Of a stretch of DNA of 64,000 nt, positions 33,825 through 42,908 are shown piece by piece. Below the pieces are notes generated by a model. It was not told the origin of the DNA and did no database searches. It was given only the letters and a program-made list of their open reading frames with translations. Both the position numbers and the translations under genes were made by a program. Location of the stretch: assembly GCF_019334305.1 (NCBI RefSeq), contig NZ_JAHWGH010000014.1, positions 186,001-250,000 on the forward strand. The letters run 5' to 3'. The number at the start of each line of letters is the position of its first letter. Within the stretch, counting starts at the first letter, position 1. This stretch comes from Rossellomorea orangium (GTDB taxonomy: Bacteria > Bacillota > Bacilli > Bacillales > Bacillaceae_B).

Positions 33825-34648
33825 TGTGTTCCTTCCTGACTTAAGTGGCGACGTCCGGATGTATTCAGATTTGCTCCGTTTGCCTTCTCACCCTGTCCCT
33901 TGACCCGCTTCAACGTCGCTACAATCAGGAAACTCACGATGACGAGAAGAAGCCATGAACTGACCTTTCCAAGATGAACGAGGCTCCAGGCATCCCTCTG
34001 ATTCGGATACTCCCAGGCACCGAAGAACGTGGCGATATTCTCAGCGATCCAGATAAAAAAGCCGATGAGGAAAAATGATAGGGCAAGGGGCATATGATAA
34101 CGGGTGCCGCCGATTACATATTCGACCCACGTTTTCCAAAAGACTACGATGACAAGTCCCGACAACCACCAGCGAATGTCAATCCAGTAGTGATGGGTGA
34201 AGAAGTTCAGATAAATGGCTGCAGCCAGGGGAACGACGACCAAAAAAGGCGGCCACTGAATCAGTTTCACATCGAGCCTCCTCCACGCCTGACACAGGTA
34301 GCTTGCTACACTTGCATACATGAATCCGCTATATAAAGGGACACCGAACAGTTTGGAATAACCTTCGTCAGGATAGGACCACGAGCCCATATGTACCTTG
34401 AAAAGCTCAAGGCAAAGACCAATGATGTGAAACAGCGTGATCACCTTCAGTTCATCACGGGTTTCAAGACCCGATTTCACCATCCCCCACTGCATCAGAA
34501 GGCAGATGAGAAGCAGCCAGTCATATCTCGGCAGGAGAGGAAGCGGGATGATTTGAGTCAGTGCCAAAGAAGCAAAGATGACCACCGGAAATAAGCAGGA
34601 CAAGGCCTGCTCCCAGCCGAAACGACAGAGCTGTTTGATGGCTCTCAT
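33821..34648 (-). CDS. yoaT: DUF817-family membrane protein (YoaT-like)
   Basis: 275 residues with eight or so membrane helices. FKVHMGSWSYPDEGYSKLFGVPLYSGFMYASVASY and ENIATFFGAWEYPNQ are diagnostic for DUF817. In B. subtilis yoaT lies next to yoaS and yozG, and the same three families occur together here in the same order, which supports the assignment. Function unknown; AAGGGG site 10 nt upstream. Confidence 0.82.
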   Translation of the reverse strand: MRAIKQLCRFGWEQALSCLFPVVIFASLALTQIIPLPLLPRYDWLLLICLLMQWGMVKSGLETRDELKVITLFHIIGLCLELFKVHMGSWSYPDEGYSKLFGVPLYSGFMYASVASYLCQAWRRLDVKLIQWPPFLVVVPLAAAIYLNFFTHHYWIDIRWWLSGLVIVVFWKTWVEYVIGGTRYHMPLALSFFLIGFFIWIAENIATFFGAWEYPNQRDAWSLVHLGKVSSWLLLVIVSFLIVATLKRVKGQGEKANGANLNTSGRRHLSQEGTQ

Positions 34649-34650
34649 GT

Positions 34651-34875
34651 TTATGATTCCCCTTCGCCTTCATCAGGTTGATACTCCAATAGATCTCCCG
34701 GCTGACAATCGAGTGCCTTACAGATCGCCTCCAGGGTAGATAGTCGAACCGCCTTTGCTTTCCCATTTTTCAAAATCGACAGGTTCGCCATGGTGATCCC
34801 CACCTTTTCCGAAAGCTCCGTCACACTCATTTTCCGTTTTGCAAGCATTACATCAATATTGATTATAATTGCCAT
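34651..34875 (-). CDS. yozG: XRE-family helix-turn-helix regulator (YozG-like)
   Basis: 74 residues; a single helix-turn-helix (MSVTELSEKVGITMANLSILKNGKAKAVRLSTLEAICKALDCQPGDLLEY) of the small Cro/CI type found beside DUF2975 proteins. GAGGTG 6 nt upstream of the ATG. It lies between the DUF2975 and DUF817 genes and may control the operon. Confidence 0.85.
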   Translation of the reverse strand: MAIIINIDVMLAKRKMSVTELSEKVGITMANLSILKNGKAKAVRLSTLEAICKALDCQPGDLLEYQPDEGEGES

Positions 34876-34884
34876 AATTTCACC

Positions 34885-35358
34885 TCAGACCGTTAAATCA
34901 TTTTCAGATTTGATTTCAATGGCATTGTTAAGAAGCTTCTGGAGGACCGCTGCAAAGACGGCGATCACAACTGAACCGAAGATAAAGATCATGCCGATGA
35001 CGATGACTCCAGGTGCGTCATCTGCCTCCGCCAGCATATAAAAGAGCGGCATACCCACAGTGTAGAAGGAGCCGATGACGATCGCACAGGTTTTGATCGT
35101 CTTTAACGCTTTGACGGATGATTCCGAGAACGCATTGTTCCGATCAATAAACGTTAACAGTTTGAATGCTTGATACAATGCGGCGTAGAAAGGAATCGCA
35201 GACGCGTACATGACGGCGAGAATTCCATAAATCATATTGGCAAAGCTCGAGCCAGACACATTCATGGCGAGCAGGGGTAACCCGTAGAAGCATAATGCAG
35301 CAATGGGAGTCCCGATAAGAAATAAAGCAATCTTCAAAAAGAGCGTTTCCCGTTTCAT
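34885..35358 (-). CDS. yoaS: DUF2975-family membrane protein (YoaS-like)
   Basis: 157 residues with four membrane helices and the segment LLTFIDRNNAFSESSVKALKTIK, typical of DUF2975 proteins. They are regularly paired with a small XRE regulator, as here. First gene of the operon; GAGGTG is 6 nt from the ATG. Function unknown. Confidence 0.82.
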   Translation of the reverse strand: MKRETLFLKIALFLIGTPIAALCFYGLPLLAMNVSGSSFANMIYGILAVMYASAIPFYAALYQAFKLLTFIDRNNAFSESSVKALKTIKTCAIVIGSFYTVGMPLFYMLAEADDAPGVIVIGMIFIFGSVVIAVFAAVLQKLLNNAIEIKSENDLTV

Positions 35359-35457
35359 TCATAGCACCTCACTTGATAATATAATATGAATTTATCATGT
35401 TATTTATTGTTTTACAATAAATTTTTATTATTTTTACTGATATGTTTATTGATAAAT

Positions 35458-35487
35458 AAAAAGCACCCCTCATTCGTGGGGATGCTC
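35458..35487 (-). terminator. Terminator of the GyrI-like gene
   Basis: AGCA(T)CCCC and GGGGTGCT pair on the minus strand and run into TTTTTATTT. The gene's stop codon lies within the stem. Confidence 0.65.
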
Positions 35488-35946
35488 TCCAACCGGAATC
35501 CAAATATCCATTTCATATTCATCGCTATCTTCTTTTCCAAACAAATGCCCGTCCACCACTTCAACCTCGGGCATTCCTTTTTCAATGAGATATCCTTCCT
35601 GGTCAAAGACCTTCCACAGCTTGTGGTAGGTTACAGGAATGTTATTGGAGGGGCCTATATGCTTGAATACGACATATTTCTGCTTCGGGAAAATGTGGAC
35701 CGTCAAGTCCTTTCTCATTCTTCGGAAAGTTACAGAATCCATCTCAAACCCACAGGTATAATAATAGTCATCACTTCTGGGGGGAAGGCACACCCCTACA
35801 ATCTGATCCACCTGATTCGTTGTGACGAACTCCTTCGCTTTCTCCCATAGGCCGGGTATCGGATACGCAAAATCTTCGCCCCAGCTTCCCGGAGCACTAT
35901 ATCCGACCACAACAAAAGCTTCCTTTACCACTTCTTCAAATTCCAT
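35470..35946 (-). CDS. GyrI-like effector-binding domain protein
   Basis: 158 residues forming a stand-alone SOUL/GyrI-like (AraC effector-binding) domain: FVVVGYSAPGSWG ... IFPKQKYVVFKHIGPSNNIPVTYHKLWKVF ... YEMDIWIPV. Such domains bind small molecules or DNA gyrase; no DNA-binding domain is attached. Monocistronic. Confidence 0.8.
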   Translation of the reverse strand: MEFEEVVKEAFVVVGYSAPGSWGEDFAYPIPGLWEKAKEFVTTNQVDQIVGVCLPPRSDDYYYTCGFEMDSVTFRRMRKDLTVHIFPKQKYVVFKHIGPSNNIPVTYHKLWKVFDQEGYLIEKGMPEVEVVDGHLFGKEDSDEYEMDIWIPVGEHPHE

Positions 35947-36093
35947 TCTCTCACGCCTTTCATCTCACATGCACTCATCTAATATAATAGAAATTTTAGA
36001 AACCCTCCTGTTCATTCTTGCTCATAATAGACAGGTGGGGACACAGGTGAGGGACGGACCTCTAAATCGGATGAACCAACGGAGTGACGATCC

Positions 36094-36146
36094 CTTTTTG
36101 AGGTCCTCCCTCAAAAAGGAGCCCGGCCACATGGCCGGACTCCTTT
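36094..36146 (-). terminator. Double hairpin downstream of the MFS gene
   Basis: On the minus strand GGAGTCCGGCCATGTGGCCGGGCTCC makes a long stem followed by a T-run (36112-36146), and a second hairpin TTTTTGAGG/CCTCAAAAA (36094-36118) follows. A copy of GGGACGGACC lies just beyond at 36051-36060. Confidence 0.8.
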
Positions 36147-36155
36147 AAGTGAATG

Positions 36156-37349
36156 TTAGTCATGCGCGAGCACGGTGCGCGATTGTTTTCGTTCCTGGAA
36201 ATAGTAGAGTACGAGTGTTGCCGCAACCAGGATTCCCATGATCATGTAGAGGGAACGGTAGCCTGTCAAAGGAATCAGGAATCCAAGGGCATACGGTCCA
36301 AATCCGAGTCCCGCATCCAGGGAGATATAGTAGGTGGAGGTTGCGAGACCTACCCGCTCCGGTGGCACGGCCTTGACTGCGATTGCCTGTGTGACGGATT
36401 GCATGTTCCCGAATCCGAGACCGATCAGGACACCTGAAAGAAGCAGGATCATCGTGTTGCCTGCCGCACTTAACAAAAATAATCCGGCAGCGAACAGGAC
36501 GAATGCCGGTAGCATAACCGCCTTTGCCCCTTTCGCATCCATCAGCCTTCCTGTAAAGGGACGCGATACAAGAATTGCAACAGCGTAGACCACAAAGAAT
36601 ACACTCGCTGCTTCCACAAGGTCGATGTCGATGGCATAGAAATTAATGAACGAAAGAACACTTGAATAAGCAAGGGAGACGAACAGGACAACAAGTGCAA
36701 TCGGAAGTGCCTTTGGTTCGATAAAGCTTGCCAGACTCAGACGTTCTTTCTCCGTTCTTTTCCCAGCCGGTTTTTTGACGACCGGGATTTTCACAAACAA
36801 GGTGAAGACATAGCTAATGACCCCAAGGGCAAGACAGAAAGCAAAGATCGTCTGGAAGCTTGCATGCTGACTTAAGAAAAGACCAAAGAACGGGCCAACA
36901 GCTGTAGCAAGGGTGATACTCATGCTGTAGTACCCTATCCCTTCTCCTTTCCGGCTCGCTGGAATAATCTCTGCCACTATCGTACCCGTAGCCGTACTGA
37001 CCATGCCGAGTGCCACCCCGTGAAGGAAACGAGTGAGCAGCAGGAAACTGATGCCACCCTCTACGAAATAAAGGCAGGATGTCGCAATAAAGGCGATCAT
37101 ACCGACAAACAGCATTTTCTTATTCCCGATGGCCGTGATCATCCGTCCGAGGAACAGTCTTCCAATCAAGGTCCCGATAATGAAGATCCCCGTTACGAGA
37201 CCCGCCTGACTCTCTGACGCCCCGAATTCATCCACGGCATACACCGCCATGGTAACAAGCAATAAGTAAAAAATTAAATAGATAAAAAAATTGGCGATGG
37301 ACATAAGGGTAAAGTCCTTCGTCCATAGCCTTGATTGTGTCTGACTCAT
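36156..37349 (-). CDS. Major facilitator superfamily exporter (YwoG-like)
   Basis: 397 residues with 12 membrane helices and the MFS loop motif GRLFLGRMITAIGNKK. It lies 12 bases downstream of a MarR gene, the same arrangement as B. subtilis ywoH-ywoG, so it is probably a drug exporter repressed by that regulator. AAGGAG is 9 nt before the ATG. Confidence 0.85.
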   Translation of the reverse strand: MSQTQSRLWTKDFTLMSIANFFIYLIFYLLLVTMAVYAVDEFGASESQAGLVTGIFIIGTLIGRLFLGRMITAIGNKKMLFVGMIAFIATSCLYFVEGGISFLLLTRFLHGVALGMVSTATGTIVAEIIPASRKGEGIGYYSMSITLATAVGPFFGLFLSQHASFQTIFAFCLALGVISYVFTLFVKIPVVKKPAGKRTEKERLSLASFIEPKALPIALVVLFVSLAYSSVLSFINFYAIDIDLVEAASVFFVVYAVAILVSRPFTGRLMDAKGAKAVMLPAFVLFAAGLFLLSAAGNTMILLLSGVLIGLGFGNMQSVTQAIAVKAVPPERVGLATSTYYISLDAGLGFGPYALGFLIPLTGYRSLYMIMGILVAATLVLYYFQERKQSRTVLAHD

Positions 37350-37361
37350 CTGTAAAACTCC

Positions 37362-37781
37362 TTATCTGTTCATATTCTCCTTAATCCTTTTCATCAGTGT
37401 AATCATCTCAAGCTGCTTCTCTTCGCTTACGCCTTCCATAATGGACTGTTCAAAGTGATCGATGGTTTTACGGGCTTCCTCATAAATTTCAATGCCAGCC
37501 TGCGTAAGCTGCATTCGCTTTTCCCTTCGATCCTTACCTGGTATCCGCTCGATATATCCAGCATCCTCCAATTGATGAACCGTCCTCGTAATCGTCGGTT
37601 TTTCCACACTTTGATAGTGAGAGATTTCCACACTGGATGCAGGTCCGTTGTGATAGAGGTTGTAAAGGATCGTCCACTGCGCCCTCTGCAGACCGTGTTC
37701 ATTCAGCTGGACGTTCAATTGATTTTCGAATGGCCTGTAGAGCCTGATGAGCTCCTGAAAAAATTGTTGTGCCGGCTTCAT
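37362..37781 (-). CDS. MarR-family transcriptional regulator
   Basis: About 139 residues with a winged helix-turn-helix (LQRAQWTILYNLYHNGPASSVEISHYQSVEKPTITRTVHQLEDAGYIERI) and the wing sequence PGKDRREKRMQLT. The ATG at 37781 has AAGGAGG 9 nt upstream; the frame runs further to 37829 without a ribosome-binding site. Upstream, repeats of TAGTTATC / GGTAACTATTA (about 37804-37844) could be its operator. Cotranscribed with the exporter. Confidence 0.88.
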   Translation of the reverse strand: MKPAQQFFQELIRLYRPFENQLNVQLNEHGLQRAQWTILYNLYHNGPASSVEISHYQSVEKPTITRTVHQLEDAGYIERIPGKDRREKRMQLTQAGIEIYEEARKTIDHFEQSIMEGVSEEKQLEMITLMKRIKENMNR

Positions 37782-37803
37782 TAACTGCTTCCTCCTTTGT
37801 ATA

Positions 37804-37844
37804 TAGTTATCTTGGGTAATAGTTATCACTGGTAACTATTATAG
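37804..37844 (-). promoter_or_regulatory. Candidate MarR operator
   Basis: ATAGTTATC, ATAGTTATCA and GGTAACTATTATA occur within 41 bases directly upstream of the marR ribosome-binding site, giving ATAGTTATCActGGTAACTAT as a near-perfect dyad. Confidence 0.6.
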
Positions 37845-37913
37845 TGTAGCAGATTTTTTATGGGATGTCGATAATGTGGGATTGGAGGTCCGTCTCTCTT
37901 TGATAAAAGCAAA

Positions 37914-37981
37914 AGCCCTCGTTTCGTAGCATCGTAGGTTAACCTCGCTAGTCAGGCCAGAGCTATAATACGAAGAGGGCT
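37914..37981. repeat. Large imperfect hairpin in the 300-base gap before marR
   Basis: AGCCCTC-GT-TTCGTA pairs with TACGAA-GAGGGCT over 13 bp with a 2-base bulge and a 40-base loop that contains the palindrome AGGTTAACCT. The minus strand continues TTTTGCTTTT, so it may end transcripts from the Nif3 operon. The remaining bases of this gap hold a GGTCCGTCTC motif copy (37887-37896) and nothing else recognised. Confidence 0.5.
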
Positions 37982-38093
37982 GTTGTTTGATATAGGATAA
38001 TAGTTTATATATGTAGTTGAATGATTGAATGGAATGGGTATGATAACTTAGAATTACCGATTTTTTATTAATTAATTCCTCCCTTGTAAACAG

Positions 38094-38285
38094 TTATTTA
38101 ACCGGTTTGACATTCATTAAATCCATAGTTTGATTAATTAATCCTGTTTGTGGAATTTTCTTTAGAGAGAGGCAAGCAAGGTCCTTGTAACCAAGAAAAG
38201 AAGAATTATCGAAGCTTGCCGCTACGTTTTCTCCCAACGTCCCAGTGACTCCGGTAACTAAGATTCTCTTGCCTTTTATCACCAT
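38094..38285 (-). pseudogene. Remnant of an NAD(P)-binding SDR/epimerase-like gene
   Basis: 63 codons: the N-terminus KRILVTGVTGTLGENVA is a normal Rossmann dinucleotide-binding start, but after about 28 residues the sequence no longer resembles the family and stops. It begins 1-2 bases after the Nif3-like gene stop, so the front end of a once longer gene seems to survive. It could still be translated by coupling. Confidence 0.55.
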
Positions 38286-38286
38286 G

Positions 38287-39201
38287 TTACAACCACCATT
38301 CTTTCTGAGGAATCAACCGAATTCTATTAAACTCAAATTCCTTTTCAAACCAACTTCTCATCAATGTCTCATGAACAAGATACTCCGATGCAGAATGGGA
38401 GACACCGATAAGAGACATCTTCGTATGTTCCGCATATGCGATCACTTCTTCGTATCTTTTTCTTCCGTACTCGTTGTCTATGTGGCAATGGATTTCCCCG
38501 GATATATAAGCATCCACCCCTAAGTCTTCAGCCTCTTTCATCCATGCCGTTTTATCGCCGCAGCCAGCTACGATGGCGACTTTTTCTATTTTCCGTTTCC
38601 TACCCTCGAAATCCACGTAAGGAAGATCAAATATATCTTTTAACCCCTGTATCAACTCGTCTGTATCCTTCTCTTCCACTTCACCGATGATTCCGATATG
38701 CCCATGCTTCTCATCATGGACAAATCGATCAATTATCTTCACATTCATAGCTTCAGCGATGGCTTGACTGGTTCCTAATGTCAGATGGTAATCAAGAGGA
38801 ACATGGCACGTATAGATGGAAAGTTCATTCTTGATCACTCTGTCTATCAGGGATTCCTTGATGGGAACGAACCCCCTTCCCCAGTCTCCTTGTGGGTCGC
38901 CACACTCCATTAAAAGCGGGTGATGCATGAACAAGAGATCGCCAGGCTCTCCTTCTCGAATGAATGTCTCCAATACATCCTCTGTAGGAAAAACGGCGAG
39001 GAACACGTTCTTCACTTCACTTTCCCCTTGAAACATGAGTCCATTGAATAATTCAGTGAAGGCAGGCTCGAATTTGGCCTCCCAATCCATTTTCCCTTCG
39101 TATACCTGTGGAATGAATCGGCTGAACGCGGGATCCTTCCCATAACTTTTTATTTCAAATGTCTGATCCAATCGTCTAACAATATCGCTTAAGCTTGCCA
39201 C
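38287..39201 (-). CDS. Nif3-like dinuclear metal-centre protein
   Basis: About 304 residues. Metal-ligand motifs of the Nif3/YbgI family are present: MHHPLL, CHVPLDYHLTLGTS, GCGDKTAWMKEAEDLGVDAYISGE and GVSHSASE. The family forms toroidal hexamers and is thought to be a metal-dependent hydrolase; the exact reaction is unknown. A GTG at 39201 has AGGAGG 6 nt upstream, while the ATG at 39225 has no site, so GTG is preferred. This is a divergent copy, separate from the housekeeping Nif3 gene expected next to sigA elsewhere. Confidence 0.82.
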   Translation of the reverse strand: MASLSDIVRRLDQTFEIKSYGKDPAFSRFIPQVYEGKMDWEAKFEPAFTELFNGLMFQGESEVKNVFLAVFPTEDVLETFIREGEPGDLLFMHHPLLMECGDPQGDWGRGFVPIKESLIDRVIKNELSIYTCHVPLDYHLTLGTSQAIAEAMNVKIIDRFVHDEKHGHIGIIGEVEEKDTDELIQGLKDIFDLPYVDFEGRKRKIEKVAIVAGCGDKTAWMKEAEDLGVDAYISGEIHCHIDNEYGRKRYEEVIAYAEHTKMSLIGVSHSASEYLVHETLMRSWFEKEFEFNRIRLIPQKEWWL

Positions 39202-39265
39202 AAGACTCCTCCTCTGGTTTTTCATTAACTATACATTTTTACCTATATTAGGTAAATAGACAAAT

Positions 39266-39298
39266 AAAAAAAGAAGCAGCATAAGCCACTCCTCTTCT
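39266..39298 (-). terminator. Possible terminator of glpQ
   Basis: AGAAG and CTTCT with further imperfect pairing, followed on the minus strand by TTTTTTT, 7 bases downstream of glpQ. The stem is short. Confidence 0.45.
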
Positions 39299-39304
39299 AT
39301 AAAT

Positions 39305-40138
39305 CTATTCGTTTCTAGGATCGATATAATCTGGATAATCCGTAATGATCGCGTCCACGTCCATATCGAACAGGAAGTCCGCCGCTTCATGACTGCGCAC
39401 TGTCCAAGATCCGATCTGCATGTCCAGGGAGTGAACGTCCTTCACAACCTGTTCTGTTACAATCCCATAGCTCGGATTGAACCATTCTGCATACCTAGAG
39501 ATTTCTTTTAATGCTTCCGGTGTCGCTTGCGCCTGACTCCAGGCTAAAACGCCGACTGGAACTTTCGGAAGCAGTTGATCCATTTTCTTCATCGAATCAA
39601 AGTTAAAGGATTGAAGGATGATTTTTTCATTTTGCGGTTTATCAAGTTGTCGTTCCTTTAATGCGTCAGCCACTTGTTCTTCGATCCCTGGATAAAGCTC
39701 CGGAGACTTCATTTCGATTAAGATCCCTACTTTTCCATGATAGCGATCCAGAACCTCTTCAAATGTCGGGATCTCTTCTCCTGCAAATTGTTCACCTTTC
39801 CAGCTTCCTGCATCAAGACTCTTCATTTCCTCGAGTGTCAGATCCCCTACTTTTCCCGATCCATCGGTTGTGCGATCCACTGATGTATCATGGATGACAA
39901 CCAATTCACCATCTTTGCTACGTTGAACATCGATTTCAATATAATCCGCCTTCATATCAACAGCCAGATCATAGCTTGCCATCGTGTTTTCAGGTGCATA
40001 GGCAGCCGCCCCGCGGTGTGCAATATTCTCTACCTGCTTTGCCTCACCAGTTGTCGGTTCCTCTGCAAACGCTTGACTAAATGGGCTCAATAACAATGAA
40101 AACGCCATTCCTGTACTGATCAATACTTTTTTGTTCAT
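39305..40138 (-). CDS. glpQ: Secreted glycerophosphodiester phosphodiesterase
   Basis: About 277 residues with a signal peptide (MNKKVLISTGMAFSLLLSPF ending near AFA-EE). Releases glycerol 3-phosphate from glycerophosphodiesters outside the cell. Catalytic motifs: HRGAAAYAPENT, DYIEIDVQRSKDGELVVIHD and, at the C-terminus, GSWTVRS and ITDYPD. GGAG is 9 nt before the ATG at 40138. Monocistronic; together with the PhoX-like enzyme at 54859-56820 it points to scavenging of organic phosphate. Confidence 0.9.
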   Translation of the reverse strand: MNKKVLISTGMAFSLLLSPFSQAFAEEPTTGEAKQVENIAHRGAAAYAPENTMASYDLAVDMKADYIEIDVQRSKDGELVVIHDTSVDRTTDGSGKVGDLTLEEMKSLDAGSWKGEQFAGEEIPTFEEVLDRYHGKVGILIEMKSPELYPGIEEQVADALKERQLDKPQNEKIILQSFNFDSMKKMDQLLPKVPVGVLAWSQAQATPEALKEISRYAEWFNPSYGIVTEQVVKDVHSLDMQIGSWTVRSHEAADFLFDMDVDAIITDYPDYIDPRNE

Positions 40139-40337
40139 ATTCATCATCTCCTATCCCAAATATGTATTCGACTACATTCTAGGAGAGGGGTATTGAGTGG
40201 GTATGTAGGTATCTATTGGTCTTGATGAAGGTTGTGTAAAGGAAATTCGACCTTTTTTCTTACGGATTTTTACAATAAAAGAAAAAAAGGATGTGAAGTA
40301 GTATATTGTGCTTACGATAATAAGATAGACCTCATCT

Positions 40338-40799
40338 TTATTTAAAAGAATCTGCTATGTTTATCATTGTTTCTTTTGTCACTTCTATGTCCAATCCAAT
40401 AGTCTGGTAGTTTAGAATATAAAAATAATCTCCATCTTTCCAATTCACATCAAGGCCAGCCTTATCTTCAGTATAAAAGCCATCTTTCCCGTTAATCATT
40501 ACCTCTTCTTTTTCAAAATCACCTTCAAATGTCACGTCTCCAGAATGGATTCTCAGATCAAATACCTCACCGTCTTCTCCATTGAACATAATGGAGTAAA
40601 TAGCAGATTTGTGGGGAGGCATCTGAATTTCGTAATCCTCCACCACCATCGGGAATCGGGTGGGCAACTTAGGGTCGATCCCTTCTTTTTTTAGATCCCT
40701 GGAAAGTTGATCATGATCATACTTAGTCAGTGTTTGTCCGTTGCTGCATCCCGCCATGGATAATAGAATCATCATGCATACAATCATCCATTTTTTCAT
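40338..40799 (-). CDS. Lipoprotein with DUF4367-like domain
   Basis: 153 residues with a type II signal peptide and lipobox SMAGC (Cys18). The C-terminal pattern YFYILNYQTIGLDIEVTKETMINIADSF resembles DUF4367 domains. Anchored outside the membrane; function unknown. Monocistronic. Confidence 0.75.
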   Translation of the reverse strand: MKKWMIVCMMILLSMAGCSNGQTLTKYDHDQLSRDLKKEGIDPKLPTRFPMVVEDYEIQMPPHKSAIYSIMFNGEDGEVFDLRIHSGDVTFEGDFEKEEVMINGKDGFYTEDKAGLDVNWKDGDYFYILNYQTIGLDIEVTKETMINIADSFK

Positions 40800-40878
40800 G
40801 GAAATCCCCCCTGTATATTACCTATACGGTTTAGTGAGGAAAAGGTTTCTTACTTTTTGTAAGGAGTTAACTCCTTAT

Positions 40879-40999
40879 CATGCCGGTTCAAACCACTTTC
40901 ATGCGCGAATCAGAGGAATTGTGCGAGCTTTCAACTATTCATGCGAGAAATGAACTAATCATGTGGGATTACAAATAATCATGCCTCATTGTCGAATAA
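40879..40999. repeat. Degenerate 20-bp tandem repeat array
   Basis: CATG-containing units start at 40879, 40900, 40940, 40960 and 40980, and a degenerate unit (TGTGCGAG) at 40920, giving a 20-base period (21 once). A rough consensus is CATGCGnGAAtnnnACTAAT. There is no spacer between units and no ORF across them. Confidence 0.6.
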
Positions 41000-41002
41000 T
41001 CT

Positions 41003-41533
41003 TTATTTCTCGAGACTCCTACTCCATTCATCTTCCAAAATACTCATCTCCCACAAGCTCCAATATTCATTCCCGTACTTTCTGGCATCTCTCAAAAGTC
41101 CCTCTTTGATGAACCCCACCTTCTCATAGCAGCGAATGGCTGATGCATTAAAGTCAAAGACCCCCAGGCTAACACGGTGTAAACCGAGCTCGTCAAAAGC
41201 AATATAAAGGATCTTGTTGATCATTTGCTCCCCCACTCCTTTGCCCCGTGTGGTTTCGTTTCCAACCAGGATTTTCCCGATTCTTGCGGAGCAATTCTCA
41301 CGGTCTATTCTACCAAGGGAGATGTGGCCGATGACCTCACCGTCTTCCAATACTTTATAGATCAAAGTTTCTGCACCGTCTCTATTCGCATTCTTCAGAT
41401 ACTTCTCGAGCTGGGATTCATCCAGGGGGTAATGAAAACCCGGGCCTCCCCATTGGAGGAGGAATGAAGGGGATTCGACCCAATCCATTAGCTGCTTGAA
41501 ATCTTCATTTTGAAAATATGCGAGTTCAATCAT
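41003..41533 (-). CDS. GNAT-family N-acetyltransferase
   Basis: 176 residues with the acetyl-CoA-binding segment GNETTRGKGVGEQMINKIL and motif B HRVSLGVFDFNASAIRCYEKVGF. RimJ/RimL-like; substrate unknown. AAGGAG before the ATG. Followed upstream by an MFS gene in the same orientation, 17 bases away, so probably cotranscribed. Confidence 0.88.
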   Translation of the reverse strand: MIELAYFQNEDFKQLMDWVESPSFLLQWGGPGFHYPLDESQLEKYLKNANRDGAETLIYKVLEDGEVIGHISLGRIDRENCSARIGKILVGNETTRGKGVGEQMINKILYIAFDELGLHRVSLGVFDFNASAIRCYEKVGFIKEGLLRDARKYGNEYWSLWEMSILEDEWSRSLEK

Positions 41534-41550
41534 GTCTATTTGCTCCTTTC

Positions 41551-42810
41551 TTATTTACCAATTACAACTCTTTGCTTTATGGTTACAATCTTTCCTAAAG
41601 CAATTTTGGAAAAGAAGATACCCAGTACGACAAGGAGAAGAAATCCGGTTCCCATCGCGAGTCCTCCTACCATGTTCCCTATTACTAGACCGGCTGCCCC
41701 GATCATTTTCCCTACTTGAAATACGAGTCCATTCATGGCCATATATGCACCACGTTTGTTGTCATCTACAATGTCGGCAAGGAGTGACTGGCGTGTTGGA
41801 ACATATAACAGCTCACCTATGGTGAGGACGACCACAGATACGAAGAGGATGAGCAAATGATTGCTGAAGGCCATAAAGAAGTAGCCGAGTCCGAAGAGGA
41901 TGAATCCAGTGTACATGATTGGCTCCTCTCTTTTTCCAGTGATCCATTTGCCGGCAACTCCAGTGAATAAAACGATTAAAAGTGTATTGACGACGGTAAG
42001 CATGCTCAATAGTCGGATTCCATCCATTTCAAATGAAAAAAGATTGAAAAGGTGTATTGTCTGCGGGATGATGTCTTCCTCAAGCCTGACGGAAATAAAA
42101 TTATTCCGTTGAAATTCAATCGATAGGATTGCAATTCCGCCGAAGGTAAACGCCATAAACGTCCAATCTTTCATTACCAGGGCATAACTTTTCAGAAGGG
42201 GCTTAATCCCGTAGTTCCCCTGTTCTCTATGACTTTTGACTTGATACGTATCAATGATGAGAGAATAGGTCATCCACAGTGTCAGCAGCCCCATTAGAAG
42301 AAGGCCCGCAATCAATTCAAAGAAATGCTGTTCAAAGAACCAGCCCCCTATCATGAGCCCAATCATGATTGATAAGTTTACGGCCCAGTAATTGACGGAA
42401 TACATAAAGGCCCTCGTTTCTTTCGTGCTGACATCGATGAGCATGGCTTCAGATGCAGGATTAACAATTCCGGATGAAACTCCAATCACCAGCAGCATGA
42501 TAAAGGTGATCCAAGGAGACGTGAAAAGGGGTGAATTAACTACAAGTAATCCGACAAACGCAACGACTTTCATGGCTTCTCCTGTTACCATCAGTCTCTT
42601 CCTTCCAATAACATCAGCAAGATATCCCCCGTACAGGCCGGCTATGAACTGAACGGCGACTTGGACTAGCAGGAGAACTCCCGCAACAGATGCATTGATT
42701 TCCTTAGTGAAATAAATCGCCATAAATGGGAAAACGGCTGATCCCACAATCCGGCTTAAAAATGACGTATAAATCCTAACCTTGATATTTGGATGTAGTG
42801 TTGCAAACAT
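41551..42810 (-). CDS. Major facilitator superfamily transporter
   Basis: 419 residues, 12 membrane helices, with the MFS motif GGYLADVIGRKRLMV after helix 2. Divergently transcribed from an SgrR-like regulator 98 bases away, which probably controls it. GGAGATG site before the ATG. Substrate unknown, possibly a peptide or sugar exporter as for other SgrR-linked transporters. Confidence 0.85.
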   Translation of the reverse strand: MFATLHPNIKVRIYTSFLSRIVGSAVFPFMAIYFTKEINASVAGVLLLVQVAVQFIAGLYGGYLADVIGRKRLMVTGEAMKVVAFVGLLVVNSPLFTSPWITFIMLLVIGVSSGIVNPASEAMLIDVSTKETRAFMYSVNYWAVNLSIMIGLMIGGWFFEQHFFELIAGLLLMGLLTLWMTYSLIIDTYQVKSHREQGNYGIKPLLKSYALVMKDWTFMAFTFGGIAILSIEFQRNNFISVRLEEDIIPQTIHLFNLFSFEMDGIRLLSMLTVVNTLLIVLFTGVAGKWITGKREEPIMYTGFILFGLGYFFMAFSNHLLILFVSVVVLTIGELLYVPTRQSLLADIVDDNKRGAYMAMNGLVFQVGKMIGAAGLVIGNMVGGLAMGTGFLLLVVLGIFFSKIALGKIVTIKQRVVIGK

Positions 42811-42908
42811 AGTATCATCTCCTCTATATTTCCATTATGTGCTAGAAGAAAAGGGGTAAAAAGGGTACAATTAGAGAAATAATGTCCCCTTTTAGGAGGA
42901 GAATAGAA

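Noticed and set aside
40879..40999. CRISPR array
   Set aside because: Units are contiguous and degenerate with no unique spacers, and no cas genes are present.
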